Source: Labilibaculum sp. (GTDB lineage: Bacteria > Bacteroidota > Bacteroidia > Bacteroidales > Marinifilaceae). From it: a stretch of 64,000 nucleotides of DNA. The notes beneath the pieces were generated by a model, which was given only the letters and a program-made list of their open reading frames with translations, ran no database searches and had not been told where the DNA came from. The DNA lies in contig JAEINT010000006.1 in assembly GCA_016342745.1 (NCBI GenBank), forward strand, positions 62,001-126,000, given 5' to 3'. Of the stretch, positions 9,820-19,235 are shown piece by piece. Every line of letters begins with the position of its first letter. Within the stretch, counting starts at the first letter, position 1. The position numbers and the translations under genes are program-made.

Positions 9820-10872
9820 TTATATTTTTATTTTTTGAGGACCCGAACCTGCTTCATCAAGAATGTACTTTCCATTCTCCAAAAATGGGACTAGTTCTGA
9901 TTCAATAAATGGTAAAACTTTCTTTTTATCTGATTTAGGAAATAGCAAATGAATATTTGGCCCTGCATCTAAAGTAAAACCAAGCGGAACATTATGTGTT
10001 TTTCTAAATGCTCTTATTCGATCTATTAACTCCAAGGTATTTGGTTTCATCAAGGTAAACGATGGCGTGGAATTCATCATTAATCCGTGTAAACTTAAGG
10101 CCTCATTTTCCAGAATTTCAATAAAGGCATTTAAATCTCCTGATTTTAATATTCCCAAAGTTTTTTCAAAATTATCATTTGCTTGAGCAAATCGAGCTTT
10201 TGCATAAGGATGATTCTCCATTAGCTGATGCCCAACAGTACTCGATACTTCTTTCTTTTCAGAACTTACCAAAAGAATAGCATCCTGAAAATATTGAAAA
10301 ATTGGATTCACATGATCCGAAAACGAAACTGCAAACTCATCAGAGCTCTTCGATAAAACTTTGCTCTCTCCCCAAGCTGCAAAACCACCATAAACCGATC
10401 TTGAAGCACTTCCCGAGCCTAATCTTGCGATTCGACTAGCCTTCTGGAAAAATTCCGACTCATTTAAACTTACACCTCGAACTACTTCTTCCAAACTACA
10501 CAAGCAAAGCGCTAGAGAGCTCATAGCAGATGCAGAGCTAGCAATTCCTGTTGAATGTGGAAATGTATTCTCTGAAGAAATGGAGAAGGTAAAACCGCTT
10601 AAAAAGTCAAATTCTTTCGCTAAGCTATCGAACCATTTTACAATCCGTTTCTCGAATGAAGTTTCTCGTTTGCCTTCGAATAAAAAGCTTAATTGATCAC
10701 CTGCTTTTTTAGGTTCATAATCTAACTTCGTTCTGGTTATCGAGTTTTTTAGACTCATGCTGATAGAAGGATTACAAGGCAATTGATTTCCCTTTTTCCC
10801 CCAATACTTTACCAAGGCAATATTGGATGGACTTTCCCAACAAATAGATCCTGAGATTGTATTATTTTTCAT
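9820..10872 (-). CDS. mvaD: diphosphomevalonate decarboxylase
   Basis: A 350-residue enzyme that converts mevalonate 5-diphosphate to isopentenyl diphosphate with ATP use. It has the family start SNIALVKYWGKKG (residues 16-28), the phosphate-binding STGIASSASAMSSLA (107-121), the SGSASRSVYGGFAAWGE stretch, and TLDAGPNIHLLF, which holds the catalytic Asp. The length is normal. It lies 18 bases after the GYDIA kinase gene and 6 bases before the mevalonate kinase gene on the same strand, so it is clearly in one transcription unit. Confidence 0.95.
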   Translation of the reverse strand: MKNNTISGSICWESPSNIALVKYWGKKGNQLPCNPSISMSLKNSITRTKLDYEPKKAGDQLSFLFEGKRETSFEKRIVKWFDSLAKEFDFLSGFTFSISSENTFPHSTGIASSASAMSSLALCLCSLEEVVRGVSLNESEFFQKASRIARLGSGSASRSVYGGFAAWGESKVLSKSSDEFAVSFSDHVNPIFQYFQDAILLVSSEKKEVSSTVGHQLMENHPYAKARFAQANDNFEKTLGILKSGDLNAFIEILENEALSLHGLMMNSTPSFTLMKPNTLELIDRIRAFRKTHNVPLGFTLDAGPNIHLLFPKSDKKKVLPFIESELVPFLENGKYILDEAGSGPQKIKI

Positions 10873-10890
10873 CGTTTACTTGCAAATGTT

Positions 10891-11817
10891 TTAGTTCGCT
10901 CCCAGAATCATTTCTTTCCAAGAAAATATATTTGTTAATCCTTTTTTAAAAAAATAAGATTGCACATCTCTTTTTTTCAAATCACTCCTAACCAAAACAA
11001 AATCGCCTCCCCATGCACCTAGAGATTTTATTGATCCTTTAAAATCAGCAAAGTGTTTTTCCCTAACACAATCTTGATTTAATAATTCAGAAATCATTTT
11101 TTCATGATCTTTAACAACAGAATCAAACACTTGTTCATTCGCTGAATACAAGAAATCTTTACTCAATTTAGAAACTTGATCCAATTGCTCTTGGTTCAAC
11201 TCATTAGAGTCCAAAAAAGCACGAACAGACTCCTCACTTTTTTGTTTTTTACCTAAATAAACGAAGTACAAATTATTTAAAAATTCTGGATTAAAATCGA
11301 CTGGATAAATTAATGGATGATTACCATTTCTTCTGAATAAAATTGGTTTGCAATAATTTGCACAAGCAACATCGTAGCCAGAACCGTTCGAAACCAAAGA
11401 ATGCAATTCATATGGATTCACCTCAGCCCATTGTGCAATATTATTTATTAAAGTAGAACTACTTCCCAAGCCCCAATTACGATCGAAATTAATTTCAGTC
11501 TTTATTTTGACAGATACATCCGTTAAAAAAGACGGATTTAATCCTTTCGCCTTATTCAATAGAAAGCAAACAAAATCCTTTTCATCATGACCTTTTGTTG
11601 TTTGTTTATTTATCTCATCCATTGCTATTGAGAAACTTAACCAAGTCTTACCTTTTTCCATAGCAAGCCATTCCAGATTTTCATTTTCGGATGGATACAC
11701 CTCTAATATTTGTCCAAACTTTAAAGGAATGGCTAAAGCCAAAGCCCCATGTAAAATAAGGTATTCACCTGTAAGTAAAAATTTTGCGTTCGAATAATAT
11801 TTATGAAGTGGTTTCAA
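10891..11817 (-). CDS. GYDIA-type GHMP kinase, probable phosphomevalonate kinase
   Basis: A 308-residue GHMP-fold kinase. It has KFLLTGEYLIL at the start, NWGLGSSSTL as the ATP loop (about residues 115-124) and SGYDVACANY, the variant of the GYDIA motif that names this Bacteroidota family. In mevalonate gene clusters of this phylum it occupies the place of phosphomevalonate kinase, and no other candidate for that step is present here; that role is inferred. It follows HMG-CoA reductase after 3 bases. Motif 3 near the C-terminus (GAWGGDFVLV) is less glycine-rich than in the mevalonate kinase gene. Confidence 0.8.
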   Translation of the reverse strand: MKPLHKYYSNAKFLLTGEYLILHGALALAIPLKFGQILEVYPSENENLEWLAMEKGKTWLSFSIAMDEINKQTTKGHDEKDFVCFLLNKAKGLNPSFLTDVSVKIKTEINFDRNWGLGSSSTLINNIAQWAEVNPYELHSLVSNGSGYDVACANYCKPILFRRNGNHPLIYPVDFNPEFLNNLYFVYLGKKQKSEESVRAFLDSNELNQEQLDQVSKLSKDFLYSANEQVFDSVVKDHEKMISELLNQDCVREKHFADFKGSIKSLGAWGGDFVLVRSDLKKRDVQSYFFKKGLTNIFSWKEMILGAN

Positions 11818-11820
11818 ATT

Positions 11821-13152
11821 CTATTGTAGCTTAGTTCGTAGTGATTTAATAAAAGCTTCTACCTCGCTATGCGAAACAGTTTTATGAGCAAAGTATTCCA
11901 ATGCTTGCTTCTTTTCTTCGTAATCTGCTTTTAAAGCATTTAATAAATTAGACAAATGCATTTTCATGTGTCCTTGCTGAATTCCTGTTGTCACCAATGA
12001 CCGTAACGCTCCAAAATTATTTGCCAAACCTGCCGCAGCCGTAATCATCATTAACTCTTTTGCCGAAGGTTTCCCAAGCAATTCCAAGCCAAATTTTGCC
12101 AAAGGATGTAAACTCGTTAATCCACCAACAGTACCAAGCGACAATGGCATCGTTAACTGATATCTAAATCGATTATGAGACACGCTAGCCTGCGTTAAAC
12201 TTTTGTATTTACCTGTTTGCGAGGCAAACACATGGCCATTTGCTTCAATTGCACGAAAATCGTTCCCTGTTGCCAATGCTACAGCATCAACGCCATTAAA
12301 AATTCCCTTGTTATGCGTTGCTGCCCGATAAACATCTAGCTCAGCAATTTTTGAGGCCATTAAAAATTTATTTGCAAATTCCTTTCCGCTAATACCCGGA
12401 TGGATTTCATCTAATTCATCTAAACTGCACTCAACCGAACATTCTACAATGCAGTCGGGTGTATAATTCGAAAGAATAGACATGATTACTTCACATTCTC
12501 TTTCCGCTTCGGGCAAGCCTTCGTAATTCCGAAAGAATTTTTTAAGACTTTGAGCCATTTTCTCTAAGCAAGAATTTATAAAATTGGCTCCCATCGAATC
12601 GGCCGTATCGAATGTTACATGCAGCTGGTAATAATGATCCATTTCGTCACATTTATTTACCAATTGAATACCTTGAATTCCACCACCACGCTGACGCATA
12701 TTGCGGGTTAATTCTTTTGTATCACGATACAATTCAAATTTTAGTTCAGGTAATATGTCATTTAGCTTTTCATTACTGCCTTTCCAAATAAAATGAACTT
12801 GTCCTGATTTTATTACCGATACAACTCTAGCATTAAAACCACCATGACTAGCCCAAAATTTAGCAGAACGTGAGGCTGCAGCAATTACTGAGCTTTCTTC
12901 AATAACCATTGGAATATGATACAAATGATTGTTGATCATGAAATTAGGAGCGACTCCAAATGGAAGGTAAAAGTTTGAAATTGTATTCTCACTAATCTCA
13001 TCCAATAGATCTTGTTGCGCCTTATTTTTCAGTCGAAAACTATCCAGTTGAGATCTAATTCTCTCAGCACTGCCTGTTAATTCGGCCATTTTCTCCATCT
13101 TCTCTTCTCGAGATAATTTGGAAAAACCTGAAATAATTGTTTTTCGCTTCAT
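11821..13152 (-). CDS. mvaA: hydroxymethylglutaryl-CoA reductase (class II-like)
   Basis: A 443-residue enzyme that reduces HMG-CoA to mevalonate with NAD(P)H, the committed step of this isoprenoid route. The catalytic Glu lies in VIEESSVIAAAS, the catalytic Lys in THNKGIFNGVDAV, the Asp in GNDFRAIEANGHVFAS, and the His in GHMKMHLSNLL near the C-terminus. LGTVGGLTSLHP is the dinucleotide-binding signature. The compact soluble form without membrane domain is the bacterial class II. It is followed after 3 bases by the GYDIA kinase. The 124-base gap upstream to the isomerase gene is the longest in the operon and could hold a second promoter. Confidence 0.94.
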   Translation of the reverse strand: MKRKTIISGFSKLSREEKMEKMAELTGSAERIRSQLDSFRLKNKAQQDLLDEISENTISNFYLPFGVAPNFMINNHLYHIPMVIEESSVIAAASRSAKFWASHGGFNARVVSVIKSGQVHFIWKGSNEKLNDILPELKFELYRDTKELTRNMRQRGGGIQGIQLVNKCDEMDHYYQLHVTFDTADSMGANFINSCLEKMAQSLKKFFRNYEGLPEAERECEVIMSILSNYTPDCIVECSVECSLDELDEIHPGISGKEFANKFLMASKIAELDVYRAATHNKGIFNGVDAVALATGNDFRAIEANGHVFASQTGKYKSLTQASVSHNRFRYQLTMPLSLGTVGGLTSLHPLAKFGLELLGKPSAKELMMITAAAGLANNFGALRSLVTTGIQQGHMKMHLSNLLNALKADYEEKKQALEYFAHKTVSHSEVEAFIKSLRTKLQ

Positions 13153-13276
13153 ATATTAATCCTTCCTATATATCCAAAAAACAGTGACTTTTGGAAATAA
13201 TAAAATACTTCGAAGTCCTAAATTACGTTTTTTCTTTAGCTGTCCCAAAAAACAGACGTTTTTTTAAGCATGATCC

Positions 13277-14272
13277 TTATTTTCTAACTCGTAAAAAACT
13301 TCTCGAAAGTTGAATTCCTTTTCTTTGAGATTCTAGATAAGCTTTTAAATCATCGTATGATTCCTTTGCATATTTTAAAAGGCCCGATGCTTGTCCGTAG
13401 ATGGCTGAAAGATTTGATTTCTCCATAAGATAATAACCATCTAAAAAGTTTTGCACTCCTCCCGATATGATAATTTCTTTACATTTCACCTGCTCATCAT
13501 TTTCAACAATATCATTTACCCAATTAATCATCTGACTTGCAGAATGTCCAATATTAGTCAGAGGATCAAACAACTGCACCTGTAAATTTGGGTTACGCAT
13601 CAATTCTATTTTGGCAAAATTGGTGCCTCCAAAAGCTGCAAATTCAATTGCCTGAAGTGGTAAACGTAATAGTGCTCGTAAACTTTCTGGTCCCATTCCT
13701 TGTCCAACTTCTTTCACAATAATTGGAAAATCTACTTCCTCTAAAAGGAACTCTATACTTTCCAATGGAGATTTCGAAATACGATCACCTTCTGGCTGCA
13801 ACCATTCCTGCATAGGGTTGATGTGAATGATTAATCCATCGGCGCGTAAGCGACCAACAAGCCTAATAATTTTACTGATTTTCTTTGTTTGAATTAGTTC
13901 CTCAAGCTGACAAATGCCAAGATTTGCATAAAGTGGTAAATCTTTGCCTATAATATCACGAACATCAAAATCAGAGAAATACTCATCACTATCTAATAAA
14001 GAACGACAAGAACCCAATCCCATTCCCATACCAAATTCGGCACATGCACGTGCTAAATTTCGGTTGATCTTACCTGCTAATTCAGTTCCACCCGTCATGC
14101 TAGACACCCAAATAGGTGTTTGCATACTCTTACCCAAGAAAGTAAAAGAAGTATCTTCTATGGTAGGATGAGCACTTAATAAAGGTTCGTAATGAAATCG
14201 CTCATCAATAAGCGCTTCCTCAATTTGAGATTGAAATGCCAATTCGATGTGATCTTTTTTTCTGTCTGCCAT
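13277..14272 (-). CDS. fni: type 2 isopentenyl-diphosphate delta-isomerase (FMN-dependent)
   Basis: A 331-residue TIM-barrel flavoprotein that interconverts isopentenyl and dimethylallyl diphosphate, using FMN and NADPH. Visible family segments are SSMTGGTELAGKINRNLA (residues about 57-74), GMGLGSCRSLL, HINPMQEWLQPEGD (metal and substrate binding), VKEVGQGMG, and the FMN phosphate-binding region AFGGTNFAKIE. It is unrelated to the Nudix type 1 enzyme. It is second in the operon, 9 bases after the acyl-CoA dehydrogenase. Confidence 0.93.
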   Translation of the reverse strand: MADRKKDHIELAFQSQIEEALIDERFHYEPLLSAHPTIEDTSFTFLGKSMQTPIWVSSMTGGTELAGKINRNLARACAEFGMGMGLGSCRSLLDSDEYFSDFDVRDIIGKDLPLYANLGICQLEELIQTKKISKIIRLVGRLRADGLIIHINPMQEWLQPEGDRISKSPLESIEFLLEEVDFPIIVKEVGQGMGPESLRALLRLPLQAIEFAAFGGTNFAKIELMRNPNLQVQLFDPLTNIGHSASQMINWVNDIVENDEQVKCKEIIISGGVQNFLDGYYLMEKSNLSAIYGQASGLLKYAKESYDDLKAYLESQRKGIQLSRSFLRVRK

Positions 14273-14281
14273 AATTGTAAT

Positions 14282-15430
14282 TTAACAACCAATATGTCTT
14301 GAAATAACTAATTTCAGTATTTCCGAGGTGCCTTCACCAATTTGCAAGATTCGTTGATCACGATAAAAACGCTCTACCTCCGATTCTTTAATTAATCCAT
14401 GAGCACCATGAATTTGCACTGCTTCGTTCGCAATCTCTTGCGCAATTTCCGAGCAATAAAGCTTTGCCATTGCAGCTTCTTTTCCAAACTCATGCCCATT
14501 GTCTTTTAACCAACATGCATGATATAATAAATTTCTAGCCGCCTCAATCTTTGTGGCCATATCGGCTAACTTAAAACTAATGGCCTGAAATTTTGAAATT
14601 GGCTTTCCAAATTGCTCTCGTTTTTTAGAATAACTTAACGCCAACTCATATGCTCCTTGCGCCAATCCAAGTCCCATAGCTGCTATCGTTAATCTTCCCG
14701 AATCTAATGTTTGAAGCATGATTCTAGATCCTTCTCCTAAATTACCAAGTAAATTCTGTTTTGGGACTTTACAATTGGTAAAATTTAATTGAGCAGTATC
14801 AGATGCTCTCCACATCATCTTCCTTTTTATTGGCTCAGCTTCGAAACCTTCAGTGCTTCGTTCTACTAATATAGCAGATAATTCCTTTTTTCCATTATCA
14901 TTCGCAGTTACTACTTGAAGACTTACTCCTAAAGATGAATTGGAAGAAGCGTTTGATATGAACTTTTTACTACCATTAATAATCCAATTATCATCAAGCA
15001 AATCTCCAGTCGATTCTGTTCCTCTTGAGTCCGATCCTGCGTTATCTTCGGTTAAACCAAACGCCCAAACAAAATTTCCAGTTGTTAATTGCGGTAAATA
15101 CTTTTCCTTTTGATCTTCCGTACCAAAATAATAAATGGGACCAATTCCCAATGAATTATGAGCAGCCAATGTTGAGGCCTGAGAAGCATCCACTTTTGCA
15201 ATTTCTTCAATTGCGATAAGCAAAGACAGATAATCTGTCTGTTGTCCACCATATTTTTTTGGCAAGTAAATTCCAAACAAACCTAATTCCCCCATCCTTT
15301 TCGTAAGGTGAGTGCTAAACTCTTCCTTTTCATCTAATTCAAAAGCCAAAGGCCTCACCTCTTTTTCAGCAAATTCTTTTACTTTTTCCCTAATGCGATT
15401 ATGATTTTCTCTTATATATGGATTTCTCAT
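14282..15430 (-). CDS. acyl-CoA dehydrogenase
   Basis: A 382-residue FAD enzyme that oxidises an acyl-CoA to the trans-2-enoyl-CoA and passes electrons to electron-transfer flavoprotein. The three-domain family layout is clear: helical N-domain, middle beta domain with WAFGLTEDNAGSD, and C-domain with REQFGKPISKFQAISFKLADMA and the terminal IGEGTSEIL, in which Glu is the usual catalytic base position of short/branched-chain members. It is the first gene of the mevalonate operon, 9 bases before the isomerase gene. Its chain-length specificity cannot be read. Its presence here is unexpected, since no mevalonate step needs it; a feed from branched-chain amino acid breakdown is possible (inference). 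Confidence 0.9.
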   Translation of the reverse strand: MRNPYIRENHNRIREKVKEFAEKEVRPLAFELDEKEEFSTHLTKRMGELGLFGIYLPKKYGGQQTDYLSLLIAIEEIAKVDASQASTLAAHNSLGIGPIYYFGTEDQKEKYLPQLTTGNFVWAFGLTEDNAGSDSRGTESTGDLLDDNWIINGSKKFISNASSNSSLGVSLQVVTANDNGKKELSAILVERSTEGFEAEPIKRKMMWRASDTAQLNFTNCKVPKQNLLGNLGEGSRIMLQTLDSGRLTIAAMGLGLAQGAYELALSYSKKREQFGKPISKFQAISFKLADMATKIEAARNLLYHACWLKDNGHEFGKEAAMAKLYCSEIAQEIANEAVQIHGAHGLIKESEVERFYRDQRILQIGEGTSEILKLVISRHIGC

Positions 15431-15443
15431 TTTTCAAACTATT

Positions 15444-15478
15444 AAGACTCGCAAGTCTTTATTTAGGGCGCAAACGTA
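15444..15478 (-). promoter_or_regulatory. candidate promoter and leader hairpin of the mevalonate operon
   Basis: On the minus strand TACGTTTG (15478-15471) is an exact TAnnTTTG -7 box, 41 bases before the ATG at 15430. Between them a 6-bp inverted repeat, AAGACT/AGTCTT around a 4-base loop (15444-15459), would form a small hairpin in the leader. No clear -33 box was seen. Confidence 0.45.
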
Positions 15479-15610
15479 CTTAAAAACTTCATTTTAATAA
15501 AATTATTTAGAATCATTTTTGATAAAGGCTTGAGTTTTCATCTCTCTAAAAAAAATAATAAACGTTTCTAAGCTAATGAAACCGCCACCTTCAGGACTTA
15601 ACAAAATACT

Positions 15611-15655
15611 GTCAAGTTTTCCGCAAACAACTTGACACATTTGACACTTGACTTT
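15611..15655. promoter_or_regulatory. inverted repeat plus TTGAC repeats upstream of the NfeD gene
   Basis: GTCAAGTT (15611-15618) and AACTTGAC (15629-15636) form a perfect 8-bp inverted repeat with a 10-base spacer. TTGAC then occurs at 15632, 15641 and 15648. It lies between the divergent mevalonate operon and NfeD gene and could be an operator. No regulator gene is adjacent. Confidence 0.35.
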
Positions 15656-15699
15656 AACATATTAACAACTTAATTTTACTTCACTCTAAAAATAGAAAG

Positions 15700-16140
15700 A
15701 TGGAATTAGAACTTTGGCACATGTGGTTACTATTAACAGTAGGCCTTTTTGTGATTGAAATATTTATTTCAAATTTTATTTCAATTTGCTTTGGAATAGG
15801 GGCATTACTAACGGGAATAATCGCTTATTTAAACTTCTCAATAACAGAACAAATTATTGTTTTTGCTGCATTTTCCTTTCTATCCTTATTTATTATAAAA
15901 CCATTCATAAAAAAACACTCCTTTAGCAATCAGTACATACCAGAATTAAATCAAGCAAAATTAATTGGCAGAGAGGCTATTGTTATGGAAGAAATCAATG
16001 ACAGAAAAAACATTGGACGTATAATAATCTCTGGCTCAACGTGGAAAGCCAAATCTCAATTTGGAGAGGTAATCCCAAAAGATTCGTTTGTAGAGGTATT
16101 AAATATTAAGCAATCAATTATTACTGTTAAGCCAATATAA
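15700..16140 (+). CDS. NfeD-like membrane protein
   Basis: A 146-residue protein of the short NfeD family. The first 70 or so residues form hydrophobic helices (about 8-30, 33-48 and 53-68), followed by a soluble beta-rich OB-fold-like domain (about 85-146) with the typical LIGREAIVMEEI start and VEVLNIKQSIITVKPI end. Short NfeD proteins usually pair with a stomatin/flotillin-like protein and act in membrane quality control or lipid domain organisation; no stomatin gene is next to it here. It is a single gene followed by a terminator. Confidence 0.82.
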   Translation: MELELWHMWLLLTVGLFVIEIFISNFISICFGIGALLTGIIAYLNFSITEQIIVFAAFSFLSLFIIKPFIKKHSFSNQYIPELNQAKLIGREAIVMEEINDRKNIGRIIISGSTWKAKSQFGEVIPKDSFVEVLNIKQSIITVKPI

Positions 16141-16173
16141 AAAAATAAAAAGTTAAATAAACCCTAAAACCCC

Positions 16174-16208
16174 AAAGGTTGGATGTTCGCATTCAGCCTT
16201 TTTTTTCT
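16174..16208 (+). terminator. intrinsic terminator with TTCG tetraloop
   Basis: The stem AAGGTTGGATG pairs with CATTCAGCCTT through two G-T wobbles around a TTCG loop (16186-16189) and runs into eight or more T. It ends the NfeD transcript. The remaining 230 bases up to the next gene are the AT-rich leader of the DUF4249 array. Confidence 0.85.
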
Positions 16209-16381
16209 TGTTAGATTAAGAAAATGCCAAGCATAAAAATGAACTTCTAACTTTTTAAATCAAATTGATGCTATAATAATTCAAACTACTCTTAATTCAG
16301 CCGCTATATCATGGATAATTGCGCAACCATTAGACCGCCAAAAGTCTACAGTATTATCAATTAATAACAGAAAGTAGCATC

Positions 16382-16393
16382 TTTCTTCCTAGA
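16382..16393 (+). repeat. conserved leader motif of DUF4249 copy 1
   Basis: TTTCTTCCTAGA, present in all four leaders of the array, here 44 bases before the start codon. The surrounding 100 bases are also similar between copies, so gene and leader were duplicated together. Confidence 0.7.
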
Positions 16394-16437
16394 ATATATT
16401 TAACTTAGTCAGACTACTTTCTAATCCATCATCTAAA

Positions 16438-17586
16438 ATGGTCATAATTAAAATAAAAAGATTAATACTTCCCTTTCTTTTTGTCCCTTTATTTTTATCC
16501 TGTACAGAAAGATATAACCCAAACATAAATGAAAATTTTTCCGTTTTGGTTGTTGATGGAAAGATCACAAACGAAAATACGCCCATTCAAATTCGATTAT
16601 ACAAAACAATTTCAGTAGACTCTGTCTCAACAAGAGATTCCGTTATTCCTGAAAATGATGCATTAATTAACATATTTAGCGATAAAGGAAATTCTGACTT
16701 ATTTCAAGAAATAGAACCCGGCTTATACCAAAATGAATCCTCAAATTTTCGAGGTGAAGTAGGTACAAGTTATTGGATAAAAATAATCACAAAAGATGGT
16801 TTAGAATATGAGTCCGAACCGGAAATCATGTCTCCTCCAGTAGAGATTATAAATATTTATGGTGAAGATGATCAGCTGTACATTTCAAAAGATCTAGAAC
16901 AAAATGCCGTTAAACTATACTTTGATGCAAAAGACCAATCGAACGGTGCAAACTATATCAGATGGGAATCGCAAGAAAGTTGGGAGTGGCAAACTCCGTA
17001 TAACTTAAATGTTGTTGATAGCTTATTATTTACAAGCGAACCAGCATCTGTTTGTTATCGACAGAATTTAAACAATGAAATTAATGTATATAACGCTTCA
17101 ATTTTGGATACCAAATCCATGCTTAAACTTCCTGTAACATCAATACTATCAACAGAACAAAAATTATTATTTGATTATTATTTACAAATAAATGTCCGTT
17201 CCATTAGCGCTAAAAATTATCAATTTTGGGATTATATTAAGAAAATAAATCAAAGTAGTGGTAATCTATATGATAGAGCACCTGGCAATGTAGAAGGAAA
17301 TATATACTGCTGCGAGGGTGACCATTCTGTAGTTGGCTATTTTGAGGTGTCTTCAGTAAGCAAAAAGGGCAAATCATTTAATCGAGAAATGTTTCAAACA
17401 AAATTTGATTATTTCCCATCAGAATGTATCGAAAAATCCAGTATAAAAGCCAAACCTAACCCCGACTACTATTACGTCTCTAGGTTAGGATCTGCTAATG
17501 GAGATATCGTTTATTACTATAGCTTAATATACTGCTTTGATTGTTCTCATGAATTCCCAGTCACAAAACCATCTTTTTGGCAATAA
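16438..17586 (+). CDS. DUF4249 lipoprotein, tandem copy 1
   Basis: A 382-residue lipoprotein: the N-terminus is positively charged and hydrophobic and ends in the lipobox FLSC (Cys about residue 22). The body has the DUF4249 opening LVVDGKITNENTPIQIRLYKT, the conserved SSGNLYDRAPGNVEGNI region and cysteine pairs (YCC; CFDC near the end). DUF4249 proteins normally sit next to a FecA-like TonB-dependent receptor and are thought to be surface-exposed partners, but the ligand is unknown. This is the first of four close paralogs that all end in TKPSFWQ. It uses ATG, with the leader motif 44 bases upstream. Confidence 0.88.
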   Translation: MVIIKIKRLILPFLFVPLFLSCTERYNPNINENFSVLVVDGKITNENTPIQIRLYKTISVDSVSTRDSVIPENDALINIFSDKGNSDLFQEIEPGLYQNESSNFRGEVGTSYWIKIITKDGLEYESEPEIMSPPVEIINIYGEDDQLYISKDLEQNAVKLYFDAKDQSNGANYIRWESQESWEWQTPYNLNVVDSLLFTSEPASVCYRQNLNNEINVYNASILDTKSMLKLPVTSILSTEQKLLFDYYLQINVRSISAKNYQFWDYIKKINQSSGNLYDRAPGNVEGNIYCCEGDHSVVGYFEVSSVSKKGKSFNREMFQTKFDYFPSECIEKSSIKAKPNPDYYYVSRLGSANGDIVYYYSLIYCFDCSHEFPVTKPSFWQ

Positions 17587-17815
17587 GCATTAATACAAAC
17601 AAGTAATAATTAATTCGTTAGTAAATCAATTGCAACAAGTAAAGACAGGTAATATCAGAATCCTTTTTGCTATTTTCTTTGCAGTATTTCGTACTATGAA
17701 CTTGACATCTCAATAATTCAAACTGCCTTTTCAAAAAGCTTATTTTGGCTTATTGCACAACTATTCGCATACCATAAATCTACAATATTGTCAAATAATA
17801 AAACTAAGACGCAGT

Positions 17816-17827
17816 TTTCTTCCTAGA
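17816..17827 (+). repeat. conserved leader motif of DUF4249 copy 2
   Basis: TTTCTTCCTAGA, 44 bases before the start codon at 17872. The 285-base spacer around it resembles the leader of copy 1. Confidence 0.7.
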
Positions 17828-17871
17828 ATATATTTATATTAGACAACCCACAAACTAACCCTTTACTTGAA

Positions 17872-19020
17872 ATGATCATAATTAATGTAAAAAGGCTATT
17901 ATTAACCTTTCTTTTTGTCCCTTTATTTTTATCCTGTACTGAAAAATATAGTCCAAAAATAAATGGAAACTTCTCTGTTTTAGTTGTTGATGGTAAAATC
18001 TCAAACGAAAACACTCCAATTCAAATTCGTTTATACAAAACAATCTCAGCAGATTCCGTAACAACCCGAGACTCAGTAATTCCCGAAGGCGATGCCATCA
18101 TTAACATATTCAGCGACAAAGGAGATTCTGACAATTTTCAAGAAATAGAACCCGGTTTATACCAAAATGAATCATCAAGTTTTCGAGGAGAAGTGGGTGC
18201 AAGTTATTGGATAAAAATAATCACAAAAGATGGTTTAAAATATGAATCTGAACCAGAAATTATGTCTCCACCAGTAGAAATTACTAACATTTATGGAGAA
18301 GATCATAAACAATACATTTCAAAAGATATAGAACAAAATGCCGTTAAACTATACTTTGATGCAAAAGACCAATCAAATAGTGTAAACTACATTAGATGGG
18401 AATCAAACGAAGCATGGGAATGGCAAACTCCATTTCACTTAAATGTTGTAGATAGTTTATTATTTACAAATGAGCCTTCATCTCAATGTTATCGTCAAAA
18501 CTACAATAAAAATATAAATGTATATGACGCTTCAATTCTGGATGCTAAATCCATGCTTAAACTCCCTGTAACTTCAATAAATTCGACAGAACAGAAATTA
18601 TTATTTGATTATTATTTGCACGTAAATGTTCGTTCCGTTAGTTCAAAAAATTATCAGTTTTGGGATCACATCAAGCAAATAAATCAAAGCAGTGGTAACC
18701 TATATGATCGAACACCAGGTAACGTAGAAGGAAATATATCCTGTTGTGAAAGTGACCATTCTGTTGTTGGTTATTTTGAGGTTTCTTCAGTAAGTACAAA
18801 GGGCAAATCATTCAATCGAGAAATGTTTCAAACAAAATTTGATTATTCACCAAGTGAATGCATTGAAAAATCTAGTAGAAAAATAATGCCTGACACATCT
18901 ACCTATTACATCACAAGATTAGGATATGAGAATGGAGATACGATTTATTATTTTCGCTACAAATTCTGTTACGATTGCTCTTTTGAATTTCCAATCACAA
19001 AACCATCATTTTGGCAATAA
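17872..19020 (+). CDS. DUF4249 lipoprotein, tandem copy 2
   Basis: A 382-residue paralog of copy 1 with the same lipobox (FLSC) and the same conserved core, very similar along the whole length. Differences cluster in the strand before the first YRQ segment (NEPSSQCYRQ) and in the last 50 residues, where copies differ in acidic and aromatic residues; these may be ligand-contact surfaces (inference). The cysteine pattern (SCC and CYDC) is kept. It has its own leader, so it can be expressed separately or by read-through from copy 1. No terminator was seen between copies. Confidence 0.88.
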   Translation: MIIINVKRLLLTFLFVPLFLSCTEKYSPKINGNFSVLVVDGKISNENTPIQIRLYKTISADSVTTRDSVIPEGDAIINIFSDKGDSDNFQEIEPGLYQNESSSFRGEVGASYWIKIITKDGLKYESEPEIMSPPVEITNIYGEDHKQYISKDIEQNAVKLYFDAKDQSNSVNYIRWESNEAWEWQTPFHLNVVDSLLFTNEPSSQCYRQNYNKNINVYDASILDAKSMLKLPVTSINSTEQKLLFDYYLHVNVRSVSSKNYQFWDHIKQINQSSGNLYDRTPGNVEGNISCCESDHSVVGYFEVSSVSTKGKSFNREMFQTKFDYSPSECIEKSSRKIMPDTSTYYITRLGYENGDTIYYFRYKFCYDCSFEFPITKPSFWQ

Positions 19021-19178
19021 GTATTGTTCCAATACAAATCTATAATGTCGTAGTATTTAGCGTAACTATACAATAATTTACATTACACTTTGTTGAGTTC
19101 TTTCATCATGATCTACTGCACAACAATTAGATAATCATCCAACTAGAAATTTGTTAAATAATAAAATAAAGAAGCAAG

Positions 19179-19190
19179 TTTCTTCCTAGA
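19179..19190 (+). repeat. conserved leader motif of DUF4249 copy 3
   Basis: TTTCTTCCTAGA, 45 bases before the GTG at 19236. The constant spacing in all copies is the main evidence for that start codon. Confidence 0.7.
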
Positions 19191-19235
19191 TTTTATCTAA
19201 CTTTAGATAACACACGATCTAATCCCTTGCACAAA

